A stretch of 64,000 bases of DNA, from positions 23,690 through 87,689 of the forward strand of contig JACCGJ010001806.1 of assembly GCA_013407085.1 (NCBI GenBank). The letters are read 5' to 3'. Origin of the DNA: Atriophallophorus winterbourni. Its lineage: Eukaryota; Platyhelminthes; Trematoda; Plagiorchiida; Microphallidae. Of this stretch, positions 44,990 to 58,155 are shown piece after piece (position 1 is the stretch's first letter; each line of letters begins with the position of its first letter). A program made the position numbers and the translations under genes. The notes under the pieces are model-generated. The model saw only the letters and a list, made by a program, of their open reading frames with translations, searched no databases and was not told the DNA's origin.

Positions 44990-46262
44990 CCACCACATTG
45001 GAAAGCAGGGTTCATTACTTTTATTTAAAGAGGTGGTAACCGTTCAGACACAGAAAACTATAGACATGTAACGCTATTTCCTATAATCTCTCAATTAATT
45101 ATACGCATTGAAAGTGTGCTCTTGCGATAACATTTAGAAAACGGAAACATTTTGTCTTCAGCACAACAAGGTTTTCAAAAATATCTTTTCTCTAACATCT
45201 TACTACGTTTGAATATTGAATTAGGGTATTTGACGGCTGTACATGTTCGCTAGATATATATATCTAAAGCTTTCGCTAGAGTCAAACATGGCATTTGTTC
45301 AGAAAGCTCAAAACTCATGTAAAAACGAAAAAGTTGTTCAATTGGATAATAGACTCTCTTAGTGATAGACCTCATAGCTCTAGTTACGCAGGACTCAGTT
45401 CATGGAGCTCTTTTGTTTTTGGTGTATATGAACGTTTGAGAAGAGGATATTGGTTGTAATTTGATACTATGGAAACATGTTAAGCCTATTATTGACTGAA
45501 AGTCATTATAACGGGATATGTAAACATTATTTGGTCCAGACAAATGAGTTAGACTTCAATCCTGTAAAACGTGAAATGCCGCTGCTTGGCAAATCTCTCT
45601 ACCATACATTTCAGCTTGATATACAATATCTAGTCTGAACTACCGCAGAAAAATATCTAGATATCTGGGTGTGGTGTAACCTCAAACCAGGACATCATTG
45701 CCGCACAGTGTATAATAAATTCCGCCGTGTCTGTTAAAATGGATATTCAGAAGTATCACGTTCAAAACTTTACCCCGGTTGCTAGACAGATATGTACTTG
45801 TTTCTATGGAATATTCAGTCCAAGCCTCAGCATCACGACTGGAGGTGGATTTTAAACTATTCCATAGGAGTTATCATTGTTTTGACAATTTGGTTTCCGC
45901 TTATAACAATTCACCTTTTCAGGAGCGAGTGAAAATTAAAATTGCATGATTTTACTAAACGACGTATACGAAGTGGCCTCCTGTTGGCATTCAAAATCTT
46001 GCATACTAGAAACCGTCCATTTAAACTCCTGCTTAACCCCAATGTCCTTACTCGAACACGAAAACATTCAAAGGGTTTGAGCATTCCGCATTCTCCATTA
46101 GATATTCGTCGAAATTTTTTTCGGTCAAAGTTTTCTCCACGTGAAACATGTTGCCCGACGAAATCGTACGCTCGGAATAAGTTAGGATTTTCGCTTCAAA
46201 GCATGATGCAGGATGTGACTGTCACCATTAATCCTGTAAAAAATTTAGATTTTACTCTATAA
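44990..46262 (+). mobile_element. CR1-like LINE, RT to C-terminus, decayed
   Basis: RT blocks in broken frames: RHVTLFPIISQLIIRIESVL (about 45067-45126), SAQQGFQKYLFSNILLRLNI (about 45160-45220), KAFARVKHGI (about 45269-45298), then TQDSVHGALLFLVYMN (about 45386-45433), matching the PQGSVLGPLLFLIYI block. The C-terminal frame 45942-46262 reads LLAFKILHTRNRPFKLLLNP and SPLDIRRNFFRSKFSPRETC, close to the copies at 2649-3059 and 22372-22590. Many stops; dead. Confidence 0.72.
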
Positions 46263-48814
46263 ACATCGTCAGCCTATGGTTTTTCTTAAGTTATTTTTTA
46301 GTACCATAAAACGATTCTAGTTCTGAGTTGTGATAACTCATTAACTTGCATAACATTGAACATATAACGAACACTTCTTAAATGGCGAAACGCAACCCTG
46401 ACAATTCGCAATTCATTAAAATTGATTTTAGTACAAATTGCCCTAACTTCAGAGCCACTGTTGGGCAAAGATATCACGACTAAGCTATTTAATCGCATGC
46501 CTGCAAATATATATAAATAAGTTTCACACATTGCAACATGTATCCATCCTTTCAATGCATTTGGATCCTGATCGTACTGTTCCTGGTCGCCATGTACTGA
46601 TCGTGAGTGGTGCATGGCAGAAATGCACTCAACTTTCACGTAATTGTTCAACTCTCACAGGGACCAGATTTCATTTTAAAATGATAATTTTGAAATCAAC
46701 ATCGAAACCATGGCAGAAAGATTGAACGATTGGATATTAGCTCAAGTTAACCATTTGTCTACGGTAATTGATTTACGTATTTCATGATATTTGTGTGTTA
46801 TTCGGCTTAATTGTGGCACAAATAAAACACATGATTAAGTTTTATGGATCAGATGCCAGACGTCGTCTGACAAGTGCAATCCGATCGTGACTGAAGGTAA
46901 TGACGGGAGCTACTGAGCAATCGACTGCTTGTTTGAGGTGGTAACTGGAGTTACCGTCAGTAGACAAAGGGTTATATTATTTTCCTTCAGCGGTTTGAAA
47001 CTTAAGCTAATTTCTATTTAAATATGCTCTTTCGAGTGTTTAGCAAGTTAAACGCTCAACGAAGTTCAAAGAGAATCTCCTTTTATTCGATCGGTTGCAT
47101 CAAATAGCTTGTCTATTGTATGACACATTTAAACTATATGTTGGTTAAAAAGAGCAACATATATCGTCTCGCAAAAATCTAAAAAGATTATGATAAATTC
47201 TGATGTTTATATTTGTTTTTTAGTGATATTCCGCTTTAAAGTGTTTTTATTATTTTCCCATCGAAAATGTAATACATAAATTTCAAACGAAATGATTTTT
47301 ATCACAATTCGTACAAAAGAATATCGAATTTACTTACACAAGCAAAATAAAATAAGGGGAATCTAAATTCATCAATTTTGAAACATTGTTTACTATTGTT
47401 GAAATATGCGTTATGTGCATATTGATCGAAAATATATAATAATTAACCAAATGTTCCATTAAATTAACGCTTTCCGGTTTACACATATATCGCCAATGAA
47501 GTTTATTCAGTGTAAAGTCATCGCTTTTAGTAATTTAACCATCGCTAAGCGTGAATGGATTACATACGCTATGGTTAAACTCGGTTGCAACAGTTGCAAC
47601 AACTTTGAGCGATTAACACTCCGTAGAAATATCAAGCAACCAAGATAATTGTTTCTCCAGACAAGCGGAAATGAGTTTCACAACCATCTCGATTACCTGT
47701 TTCGAAGATGCTTTCAATTTAATTGATTCTTCTCACGAATGTTGTTCACAATCAGATTGATGAGGTTTGTGTCTTTGCTATTTGTTCTTGTGTGACTCGT
47801 CTATCACGGGATTGGGCGTGATTTTGTCAAGTCTGAACGATGAGTGCGTTTATAAACAGACGCTTAGCGGTTAAATTTACGTGAACCAGCAGAAGTGGGA
47901 CAAAAGTTGTGTGATTTGTGAAACTCGAGCTGGATTATTGATAAGGGATTAAAAGAAGGCATAATCAGATGGTTTAATTTTATCAGCAAAACCGATTATT
48001 GAGTTTTTGAGAATTTTCTAGTCTACACTGCTCATAGCTGTCATCAGAGTTTGTCTTTGCATTACTTCACACATCTCAAATTGACTTTATAATCAATTGC
48101 TTACACGTTACGTTTTACCTCCTGTTCTTAGAGACATATAAAAACGAATCTGATAATGAGAATGTTGACAATATATCCGCGTTTACTGAATGCCTCTTCC
48201 TGAATTAATGACTACATTGCCACTTTCGCAATAAAAAGACGATGGCGTTAAACTCCATTCACACGGAGAATGGGCTGAGATTCAAGAGTCTGTAAACGTT
48301 CAACTTACCTCAAGTTTTGGTCAGTGAAATTTATTATTTCCATGATCATCAAAGTATGAATTCAAACCGTGCCTTGTGTAGGAGGTCTCTGAGATATTTA
48401 AACAGGTGAATTTATGTCCATGTCATAAGATAATCAAAGTTTGACTTTGTATATACATTTGAATCCCTCATAAACGTGTTGCAAATAAAGGAGTCGTGAG
48501 TTCATTCCTCAATTTATCTTTTTCCAAATGGAAATAGACACGAATTTTGATAGCATACAAACAATATTACAACGTTCTGTGAATGATTCGCTACACAAAA
48601 GCAAAAATGATAATAACGAAAAAGGCTTTAATACAAAACATTCGCTATCTCCGCACTAAAATAAAGTATTCAAAACAAAAAGAAAATGTTTTATTATCTG
48701 CAAAAATATTACTAGAACAAATATCAAATTACCGTGTTTTTACATCGAATTTATTTTCATAACACATTTACGTTGCGGAAGATCACTTCGAGCAAACGAA
48801 ACGAAAATCTAATA
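46263..48814. other. No gene recognised; faint family A trace
   Basis: About 46548-46630 has GCATTTGGATCCTGATCGTA, ACTGATCG and GTGGTGCATGGCAGAAATGC, which may be a very old family A copy. The rest is featureless A+T-rich DNA. Confidence 0.4.
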
Positions 48815-48912
48815 TACATTTGCATGCTTTTCCGTCACACACAACCAACGACCGATTTCGTGCTGTTTGCACTCATCAGGTAGGGACAGTAAGATCAGGA
48901 TCCGCATGCGCT
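48815..48912 (-). repeat. Family A hammerhead repeat, minus strand, tail and ribozyme
   Basis: ATTTGCATGCTTTTCCGTCA, ribozyme complement, GTAGGGACAGTAAGATCAGG and ATCCGCATGCGCTT. The unit stops at about 48912, 30-40 bp before a family B composite. Confidence 0.8.
48844..48885 (-). ncRNA. Hammerhead ribozyme with full core (family A), minus strand
   Basis: Minus strand: CCCTAC, CTGATGAG, TGC-AAACA-GCA, CGAAATCGGTC, GTTGGT. Core and stem II (4 bp) are intact. Stem I has a mismatch at the third pair. Confidence 0.8.
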
Positions 48913-48939
48913 TATAACGTAAACCTCTTTCATATCATG

Positions 48940-49175
48940 TGTATACATGAATGCCACTGTTGCATAGGGTTCGTACAACAAACCACGATGTTCAAACACA
49001 GAATCACACAGTGATTCGTGGCCAAGCACGCATTCAAGCATACACTTGTTTACCATGTATACACTGTTTCAAGGCTCACTGAACCTAATCTTACTGTCCC
49101 CACCTGATGACGGCAAACAGCCAGAAACCGGTAGTGGAGTGTAATTTCAGGCGATGTGAACAACCCATCACTCTG
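48940..49175. repeat. Family B composite: minus body, then plus tail and ribozyme
   Basis: 48948-49028 is minus-strand body (GAATGCCACTGTTGCATAGG, GTTCGTACAACAAACCAC, hairpin GAATCAC-ACA-GTGATTC at 49001-49017). The strand then switches: CACTTGTTTACC, ACTGTTTCAAGGCTCACTGA, ribozyme 49098-49139 and flank GGCGATGTGAACAACCCATC. Confidence 0.8.
49098..49139 (+). ncRNA. Hammerhead ribozyme (family B), core nearly consensus
   Basis: CCCCAC (49098-49103), CTGATGA (49104-49110), CGGC-AAACA-GCCA, GAAACCGGTA, GTGGAG. The catalytic core is complete except that the first stem II pair is C-A instead of G-C. Expected cleavage after A49133 (GTA triplet). Confidence 0.78.
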
Positions 49176-49570
49176 CTTTATCATATCAGTTTTGTAAGGC
49201 AGGTGATAACTATTAAATTTTGATCAGTGCATGGTGAAGAGTGTGAGACTCATTCACGTATTCATAAAACAAATCTGGAGGTTTTTCAATTAAGTAAAAT
49301 GGTTATATTCCTTTGCAAACGTTTATTTTATTTAGGAATAAATAAACATGAAGCTCAGCGGGGACACCTTAATTTGTCCTCGTATATGGCCCAACTAAAA
49401 TTCGAATCTCATCAGAACCTCAATGTAACTTCTGTCACATGGCAGAATAAAGTTTTATGTAAGTTCGGAAAATGGGCAACAGAGAAACTGGTTATTTTTA
49501 TTTTCAAATAAGCGAACAATGTATTTTGTACCGAGTGCATTTCGCTGTCAAGAATTTAGTTGAACACCGT
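49176..49570. other. No gene recognised
   Basis: The open frame 49227-49511 has no motif. Confidence 0.4.
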
Positions 49571-52020
49571 TAATTGTTGTTGCTGTTGGTCTCCTTCAAT
49601 CGATGTCGACCATAAATGTACATCACAATCGAATGAATTTTCATGTTTTACAGCTTTTTAAATGACTAAACAGTCCGATTCGGGAGGAACAATCTCTCCT
49701 GCAGCGCTAGCAACGATAGTCAGAACTCGGTTGTATTGCAACAGTTGCACACCAGCAGCGTGAACTGCGTTCAGCAGCCAAGAGCTGTATCTGCTCCTCC
49801 CCAGGTTGTAGACAACGTTTTACACAATGCCTCCAATGTGAGTGGACAAGAGCAAGTTCTCCCCAGCTCGCACGGTCAATGCCAAGAACTTTCATATCTC
49901 TTTTGCAAACAACTTTTTACTGCAAGTGCGGTCTGCCCAACGGTCGACTTCCTAATTGCAACTCACCATAGATTATATCTTTCGGAATACGACCATGTTC
50001 CATTCTATAGGCATGACCAAGCCACGGCAGGCAGCGCTGGCGTAATAGGGTGAACCTGATCTGTTGACCAGCTTTTGAAAGCACTCTAGCGTTAGTCTAT
50101 CTGTGTTCAGGATAACACGGATGCTTCGTAGATGGAAAGCATTCTGCTTCCGTTCGTGTCTTGCGTGGGTGGTCCAGGTTTCACTGCCGTACAGTAAAGC
50201 ATTTAGTACGCACGCGCTGTATACCAACATCTTTGTCTTCACAGTCAGCTTGCGGTTACATCAAACACGAGGGTTCAATCGCGACAAAATAACAGCTTCT
50301 TTGACAATTCGCTTATCAATCTGCGGGTCTACCAAAAGGTTATCCGCAATGGTAGAACTAAGATATGTGAAATGATGAACTGGTTCACGCTGACAGTTTA
50401 TAACGGTGATGATTGGAGGCGATACAGTCCCTTGATCATGGACTTCGTTCTTGCTCATGCTGATTGTTAGCCCAAATCTTTGCATGCTGACGAAAAACAG
50501 TCCTGTAGTTTCTACTGGGAGTGAGCAATAAAGGCTGCATCGTCGGCAAACAACAGGTCGCGGATTAGCACATCCCGTGCTTTGGTTTTTGCTCTCAAGC
50601 GTTTCAGGTTGAAAAGCTTGCCATCACCTCGCTTGCGTATGCAAATGCCTTCTGTGCTCGTCCTAAAGGCGTGCTTCAGAAGCAGAGCAGATAAAATGCC
50701 GAACAGCGAGGGAGCAAGAACACAACCTTGTTTGACGCCTCGGCGAATTTCAAATGCTCCTGAACTGCAACCGTTAGAATGGACTGAGCCTTTCATTCCT
50801 GAGTGAAACGAAATAACGAGTCTGAGCAGCCTTGGAGGGCAGCCTATAAGATCGAGCATTTTGAAAAGGCCCTCCCTGCTGACGTAGTCCAATGCCTTTG
50901 TTAAATCAATAAAAACAACGTATAATGGCATACGCTGTTCTCGACAATTTTTCTTGAAGTTGTCTCAAGGAGAAAGTAATGTTAACGTTTGATCTACCCT
51001 TGCGAAAGCCACATTGAGATTCGGAGTAAATTCAATCACCTAAAAATTGTAGCCGGATCCGTAAGACTTTAGCAAACAATTCGATTACAAAATTCAGAAG
51101 GGAGATTCGTCTGTAATTTTTGCAGTCGCCTCTGTCACACTTATTCTTAAATAGCGTGATGATCTTTGTGTCTTCTCCTACCAGCACTGAAGGAGCAAAT
51201 ACTGAAAAGTTTGTAATAATGCTGCTCTACAGCATTTGATGAGCTCACTTGGAATTAAGTCGTCACCAGGTGCCTTCCCATTCGCTAAGCGGTCGATTGC
51301 CCTATTGAGCTCATCAAGAGTAGGAGGGGTATCTAGATATTCAATGGTCGGCAACCGTTCAACATTTTCAAGTGCATGCGGCAGAACCGTACTGTCCCTA
51401 GAGTAAAGAGAGGAGAAGTGCTCTACCCATCTATCCATCTGCTGAGTTTTGTCCACAATCGGGTCACCAGATGCAGACTTAATCGGAGCCGTTTTAAGTT
51501 TGTTTGGGCTCATGGCTCACTTGATCCCATCATACATACCGTGAAAATATCCGGTATCCGCAGCTTTTTGGATATTGAGGCTGACTTCAGTCCAATAGTC
51601 GTTTGCAAAACGCCTTGCAGTCTGTTGGACCTTATTTCTAGCTGCTCTTAGAAGACGTAAGTTTTCATCTGTTGGCATACCTTTGAATCTCAAGAATGCT
51701 GAGCGTTTCAAATCCAACACGGCAGGCATCTCAGAAGCTTTTGCTTCGAACCAATCGCTAGTTCGAGCTTTCTTCGGACCGAAAGTGGAAAGTTTCACTC
51801 GGCATATGCAACTTTTTATCGAATCCCAGTTTTCTGAAGCAGATTCGAGTGTGGTTGTCTTGTTGAACTCGGCTATGAAGGCTTTTGCAAATCGCGCAGT
51901 TAGATTAGGTTCGCACATACGAGTGACGTCTATCCTAGGCTTATCAGTCAATTTGGTGCGGTGAAATCTTGTGTGATCAAGCTTCAGTTTTGCAAACACA
52001 ATGGTTTAAACTATTGGCAT
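49571..52020 (-). mobile_element. Family R LINE, longest copy, RT linker to 3' end
   Basis: Minus-strand blocks from high to low: linker frame 51999-51517 (LKLDHTRFHRTKLTDKPRID, then LRLLRAARNKVQQTARRFAN); 51513-51178 (DELNRAIDRLANGKAPGDDL, IPSELIKCC); a broken RT core at 51178-50931; 50931-50512 (YVVFIDLTKALDYVSREGLF, GVKQGCVLAPSLFGILSALL, then LLFADDAAFIAHS with the FADD catalytic box); 50485-50261; 50242-49973 (LVYSACVLNALLYGSETWTT); 49895-49707. The 3' end carries a CAA-rich tail (49571-49590, complement). About 2.45 kb of a probably ~3 kb or longer element; the endonuclease is absent (5' truncation). At least four frameshifts and several stops; not functional as read. Confidence 0.9.
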
Positions 52021-52679
52021 CCTTTCTTGTAAAAGTGCAATGATGGTAACTACAAAGTACCGATTAGCTCGACGTTCTCGAATGATGCGTGCTTTTGACA
52101 GAAAAAAAACAATTTATGTTTAAATTCTGCCTGGATTTATTCGAAAGCAATCGCGGTTGGAATTAATTAATCGTTTTTCATGCATATACCGTTAGAATGA
52201 TGATTCGTTTTCGGATAAAATTGTAAAGTGCAATTTTGAATTCGCACGAAAGCTGACTCTTACACACACACCGTGGACAAATTGTTCAGTAAGTTCCAAT
52301 TTATTTGCTACAGACAAATCAATAGGATATTTTTAAGCAAAAGCATAGAGATTAGTTTCGCCGTGCTTTACATTCTTGGTTATCTGAATGATTTCAACTT
52401 CAGAGCGGGGCCTTTGAATCGGCCGTGCTCGAAATTATTGTTTTCATGCGTTTTTATTTTTTCAGTCAACACGGAAGCTTTTGTTTTTTGAAACGTTTTA
52501 ACATGTCGTGAACATGTAAACAAAGGACGTTTGATGCCCCGCACGCTTTAAACGCTGCGCAATATTTTTATTTTCTGAAGGATGGGGAATTTGCTGCGCC
52601 GGTCAGAATAATGCGAAAGAAAACTCATACATGCCTGCAGACGGAACCGAAACTGTTTTGATTTTGAATGTGACTGGCA
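52021..52679. other. No gene recognised
   Basis: The open frame 52273-52491 has no motif. Confidence 0.4.
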
Positions 52680-52806
52680 ATCTCACATTTTCCCATCAAA
52701 ATTCGATGTCCCCCTTATTCGTGTTGAAATTCTGTGTTTAAACTATTTTGATAAACTGAAAATTCGTTTTAACGAATAAAGTTCTCTTCTTCTTCTTCTT
52801 CTTCTA
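52680..52806 (+). repeat. 3' end module with palindrome, AATAAAG and CTT tail
   Basis: ACTGAAAATTCGTTTTAACG, AATAAAG, then seven CTT triplets ending about 52806. Same module as 37250-37299; the palindrome here is TTCGTTTTAACGAA. Confidence 0.7.
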
Positions 52807-52841
52807 AAAATCCGTGTTTGCCAACATGTCCACCCCTCTCC

Positions 52842-52885
52842 ACCAGACTACTGGCTTCATGTTGCTTTTAGTCATCAGATAAGTA
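52842..52885 (-). ncRNA. Hammerhead remnant (family A/B-like), minus strand
   Basis: Minus strand reads CTGATCATACTGTACTTAT, CTGATGA, then CTAAAAGCAACATGAAGCCA and GTAGTCTGG. CTGATGA and the preceding tail (cf. CTGATCCTACTGTCCCTAC) are recognisable; the 3' half is scrambled. The tail continues to about 52925. Confidence 0.45.
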
Positions 52886-52929
52886 CAGTATGATCAGAAT
52901 TAGCGGATTTTGAACGTATTGCACTCAAT

Positions 52930-53759
52930 TACGATGTATGAGTCAGTGTTTCAACCATGCCGATAATTTGTTTAAAACAGTCAGATTAGTAATCAGTTTA
53001 GTACGCTAAACCTTTGGATAACCGGTCAATCTCAACGCCGGTCTAATCATTTTCTTCTCGGGTCACGAATTACCATGATGTTACATTTTTCTGAAGAATT
53101 TTCTGCCAAACGGTTTTTCTTCGTGAACCAATGTATACGTCAATCATTCAAAAGATGTCGAACTGCGTCAGTTTTTCGCAAACATGAAATCAGGCTGTAG
53201 TTTTTGTGTGATGTCACATAATTGTACATGTAACAGTTGTACTTGGAAAATCAGTGCATGCATTGGAAGTGGGAATAAACACTTAACTGGAGCATACCTT
53301 CGACTTTTACAAAGTGGTACTCGATAAAACAGGCGTCTTTTTCAGTTAGAAAGTCGTTCAAAATTTGTAATTAATTAATTGAAATGTCTAGACGAAAATT
53401 TGCCTAGCCTTTTTTAGATTGCGATAATTTAAAATTATTCAGAAACGAATTTCGTTATCAGTATTCACTATTATAATAGTTAAACTTGATGATATTTTAG
53501 TTTCGAATAACGCTAGTTTCATAATTAGTTCGGAGCTGGTATTAATAAATTTATTAATAACTTCTTTTGCTTTATTTGTCACAATTCTTCATAACTGAGG
53601 TGGATATGCACGAAGTGTTTGATTAAAAATTAAAACTTTTCAATCTTTAAAAATTGTACTGGTTATAACAAACTTCTAGTAGCCTCCACACTTCATCTAC
53701 ATCTATATGTTATACCTCGGACCATTGACCACTTGGCAACTTCCACTAATCTCGTTAAG
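52930..53759. other. No gene recognised
   Basis: Nothing supported. Confidence 0.4.
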
Positions 53760-54075
53760 CCAAAGAGAGCAATCGAACGCTGAGCGAGTGGAAAGCCCCT
53801 GGTTACGACGGCATTCTATCTGAGCCCATCAAATACTGCAGAACAATTTTGTTACAGCCAATAAACCATTTGCTTCTTCAATAATTGAAGGAAAACTGTG
53901 GCCCACAAGAGGTGCTAGACACCAAGATCATCCCGCTAATAAAGAAGAAAGGTGCAACAAATTCCATGGAATATCTCTGCTAACGTTTCTAGGTAAATTG
54001 CTTGCTACAGGAGTTAGCTGATAGACTGTATTTGAAACTTCAATGTGCCTTCCGTAGGAAAAGAGGGTGAAAGAC
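53760..54075 (+). mobile_element. Family R LINE, short RT fragment
   Basis: Reads KAPGYDGILSEPIKYCRTIL (about 53793-53852), then CGPQEVLDTKIIPLIKKKGA (about 53897-53957), GISLLTFLGKLLAT and CAFRRK in broken frames. These match the linker-to-RT start of 49571-52020. Old and heavily mutated. Confidence 0.65.
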
Positions 54076-54784
54076 AAATGAAGGAGGGCTTTACCTAATC
54101 ACGCTGTGTAATGGCACAGCCTGTTTAATCACACTGAAACTAAATACATGTCCATGCGGTATTATTCAAAAACAAAACCTGTAGCTGTCTGATTCGAGAA
54201 ATTTTACACATGCGCAATGCTCTCATGGAGGCTAGGTGTTAAAACATATGCTTTTCAAACCGGTAGGTTGAGAATAGGTATACTGTTTGGTTCTAAACGA
54301 AAATTCAGTTCAAATTACCAAATTATTAATTGCCATAAATCAAGTATGATCATGAAACTCCGTATTGCTAGTTATTTGTGAATCTATTGTTCTAAAGGGT
54401 TGGGCACTTGGAATGTGTACAATTTCCAACGAGTTCCAATTTGAATTACTTTATGTTTACGGTCGACGAAGGTGAGGAATATCGCTTAATTTTATTTTAC
54501 ATCAGATATCCCGAGCAAACACCATAGAAATTCGAGGATACAATTGTTTATGAAAAATTCAATGTCCTAATTATTTTCATTATCTTGTATGAGTTAGTTT
54601 GCCTGTGAACAATAATTCTAACGTTTTAAATCCATTGCAAAATTTGCCGTTAGACTGATGAGTTTGCAATGGGTTCACTTCTGGGTTCCTTAATGTCTGA
54701 TGTTTCCATTTTTAGGATAGAGGAAAGAAATTTAAAACTGCAATTACTCAAATCTCTTTGTATGCACGCTTCTATGAGAAAGCG
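54076..54784. other. No gene recognised
   Basis: Nothing supported; the frame starting at 54669 runs into the following LINE tail. Confidence 0.4.
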
Positions 54785-55440
54785 GAAGAGGACCAAATGT
54801 GGTTGCTGCTGTTGTTTATGTCAGCCTTCATCGGTCGATGTTGAAAATGATTATGCTTCACAAGTGCATGATGAATTTATGTTCAACAGGGTTGCCAATA
54901 CTTGTTCGATCGGCACAGTTGCACGATGACCGCTTATACAGCTTGCAAATGATGCTTTACGCATGCGCTCCAAAGTGTGCTTTCAAACTCGTTGTGCCAA
55001 GGTAATTTCCATTCGGTACACATAACGCAGCTTGCGTAGGTGACTGAAATGAGACACTTTGGCACCTGCTGAACTATTCTTCCCATCTATCTTCAATAAT
55101 TAAAGCAAGATATCTGAAATGATCTGCTGCAGCAAGCTGACAATTTACAACAGTGAGGATGATAGGCTGTTTTACAGTGATTCAAGACCTTAGGCAGGCT
55201 TCGTCTTCATCATGAACCTTTCTTCTTGCTAAGCAGTCGGTCACGTGTTCTATGGTTGGTAAACGCTCAAACGAAGCTATCTCTAGAATGAAGAGGTTAA
55301 GCTCATTTGTTGGCCTCCTACGTTGCATCTTGTCATGAACCAGATTATTATGTAGTGACTTTATGGGTTACGTTTTGAGTTTGTTTGGTACACGTGTTTT
55401 ACAGTGATCAACTTTCAGGGTCACTTCGTACAAGTTTTCT
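54785..55440 (-). mobile_element. Family R LINE, very degenerate minus-strand pieces
   Basis: Nucleotide matches, in order, to 49571-51520: the tail GTTGCTGCTGTTGTTTATG / CATCGGTCGATGTTG (about 54800-54850), AAGATATCTGAAATGATCTG / GCTGACAATTTACAACAGTG (about 55107-55155), GTTCTATGGTTGGTAAACGC (about 55247), and GTTTTGAGTTTGTTTGG (about 55372-55388). Large internal deletions. Confidence 0.5.
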
Positions 55441-57836
55441 GTCTGATTCAAGATTCAAGATAAAAGACGGAGGATTGGGAACATAATGAGCAAATATTGC
55501 AGGCTATTTATAATATGTAATAATAGACTCAATATGCATTTTCCTACGTTCAATAATGATGTTATCACTTCAAGGTAATTTATTTATATGCGCCGTTGCG
55601 TTGATTATTATTTTATTAGTACAAAATGAGCCAAAATTCATGTTCGAATTTTCGTGGGCAGTGAATTAATAGAATAATTGAAAAATGCTTACAAATTAGT
55701 TTTACAGTATAAAACTGGAATGCTCACTGAAAAAGCAAACCATAAGAGAATGACATGCGCATTTTGATAATTTGTTGAGTTTTAAAATTATCAAAGTGAT
55801 GAATACTGACGTGATTTCTTAATCTTGACTAAACAAAATTTTAGGCTATTTCGAGAGCGTCACATACGCTGGATGTGCCATGCATGTCGAAATTTAAAAG
55901 AGTAGACTTGTAACAAAATACTATTTAGGATTTTATATTTTGGGAGTGGAGACTGTGATATATAAATTTATTGATATCATATTAGAGCTATTGGAAATCT
56001 AAACAGTGACTCGTGAAGATCTACAAGACAATGCTCAAACTGATGAACGAAATTTAGATGGTGATCTTCAAGCTAAGAGGTATTGTTTTCTACTTAAATG
56101 CTTAACGGAGTCTGTTGTGATACCGGGTTAGCATCGCTGTTTTCCCCGATCTTTCCTCGATACGTACGTTGTAATTAAGCTTTCAATTTTCAAATCAGAC
56201 CAAAAAGATTTGTAATCGTCGTGCGATTTTATAAACGTGTAAGTTTACATTTTATCGAACGAGAAAAAAATCACATCTTTGCTATATTGCTATAGATAAT
56301 TTTCACACTCCAACTGCAGCAGGCTAAAAACATATACGAAGTGTGTAATTTCATTAAACTACCCACTTAAAAATAAAAACGGGGAAATAAAATCGGTCAT
56401 CTGCTCAGATTGGAGCTATGAATGTCAGAATTCTCAGACAGGTAGGCCAGCAAGCTACAAAGGTTTTCATAGCCGGGGTTGGCAGTGGGGATAAGCTCAC
56501 ACTGTTTATAGAATGCTCCTATATGGCACGCATCTCAAATAGCCTCTGACAACCAAGTCCAGCTTCTGGCCTACACGGTAACTCATTAAACACCAGCTAT
56601 TAAGTTTAATGAAACATTGGAAACTACAAGTAATCTGGCAGCATCTACTTCACTAACACCAGAAATTAAACCAATATTTATTTGGATTTTTAACTCTCCG
56701 AAACGTCTGTGATAACTAAAATTTCAAATCCTCGCAAAACAAATCGATATAAATGAAACACATTCTCAAAAAAGAAAGAAATATCTCAGAGAAAAAAGAA
56801 ATTAAAAATCTCAGAGTTTAACTGATTTTAATAGGCCCTCATTTACATTTTGTTTAGAAAATAGTGCAAAATTATCGTATTCAATTCAGGATAAATGCGA
56901 TAATTTATTTTTTGTTTATTTCGGTATCGTTCGTTTGATGATACAAAAGCATGCGGTTAAAAAGCCAGTGATTGTTCAACCGTTTCAATACAAGCATTTT
57001 TTCATTCTAAGTCTCTAGGACTCAAAGAAATTTTAATTCCATTCGTACATTTCCAACATGGCTTACTCACTCTGATTATTTTTATGTTATGTGTCTGCTT
57101 ATGATATTCTGAATATATTGATCACTACAAAGTTTCCCGTTTATTTGATGGTATTGAATGCTTTTGTGGGAGAGACCAGTCAAGCGTAAACAGTAGAATA
57201 GTACAATACATTGGACAAAAAATAAGTGAGTAGCTTTAAAAAATAATTGTGCAACCGAAACATCAGAGTTGATTTGGTGAAAATTTTGTTACTTAGCAGC
57301 GGTAAATCCAATGCATTCTTATTATAACTCGTGACTTGTTAGATGAAACGCGGTATTACGAACATAGTAATTATCATTGGAAATGACATATGTTATGATT
57401 CAAAGCGGATAGACTTAGGTGATATACGATAAAATAAACAAAGTGTATACACTATACCGTTCGGTTATTATCTACTGCTCGGATTTTTGTTCATTTAAAA
57501 TAATAAGTCATACTAAAAAATTCAAAATATGGTTGAATTCAGAATGGAAAATCACCATAAAACTTGATTCAGATAAGATTAGAGAAACTGGAAATGAGAC
57601 CGTAATGCATTGATGGATAAAATATAATGAATATTAGCACATTATTAATAGAACTCTATGATGATTCATATGAGTTGACAACGTTTATGGTTCAACATCA
57701 CTCAAATGAAAATATGCAAAATGCTCTTAGGCGTGTGTAAGATAAATTATTCCTTTCATCGGGATCAACCACTATACAAGCAATCAATTGATTAAAAATC
57801 TATCTTGAGTAAATCAATCAATTACTCACTCACCTA

Positions 57837-57837
<1 letters not shown>
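55441..57837. other. No gene recognised
   Basis: A+T-rich DNA with no supported feature. Confidence 0.4.

Positions 57838-58155
<318 letters not shown>

Noticed and set aside
46548..46630. Further hammerhead copy
   Set aside because: Only scattered similarity to family A; no CTGATGA/GAAA core.
54669..54929. Cysteine-rich peptide CGCCCCLCQPSS
   Set aside because: The cysteines come from TGTTGCTGC repeats in the LINE 3' tail read in the wrong strand.
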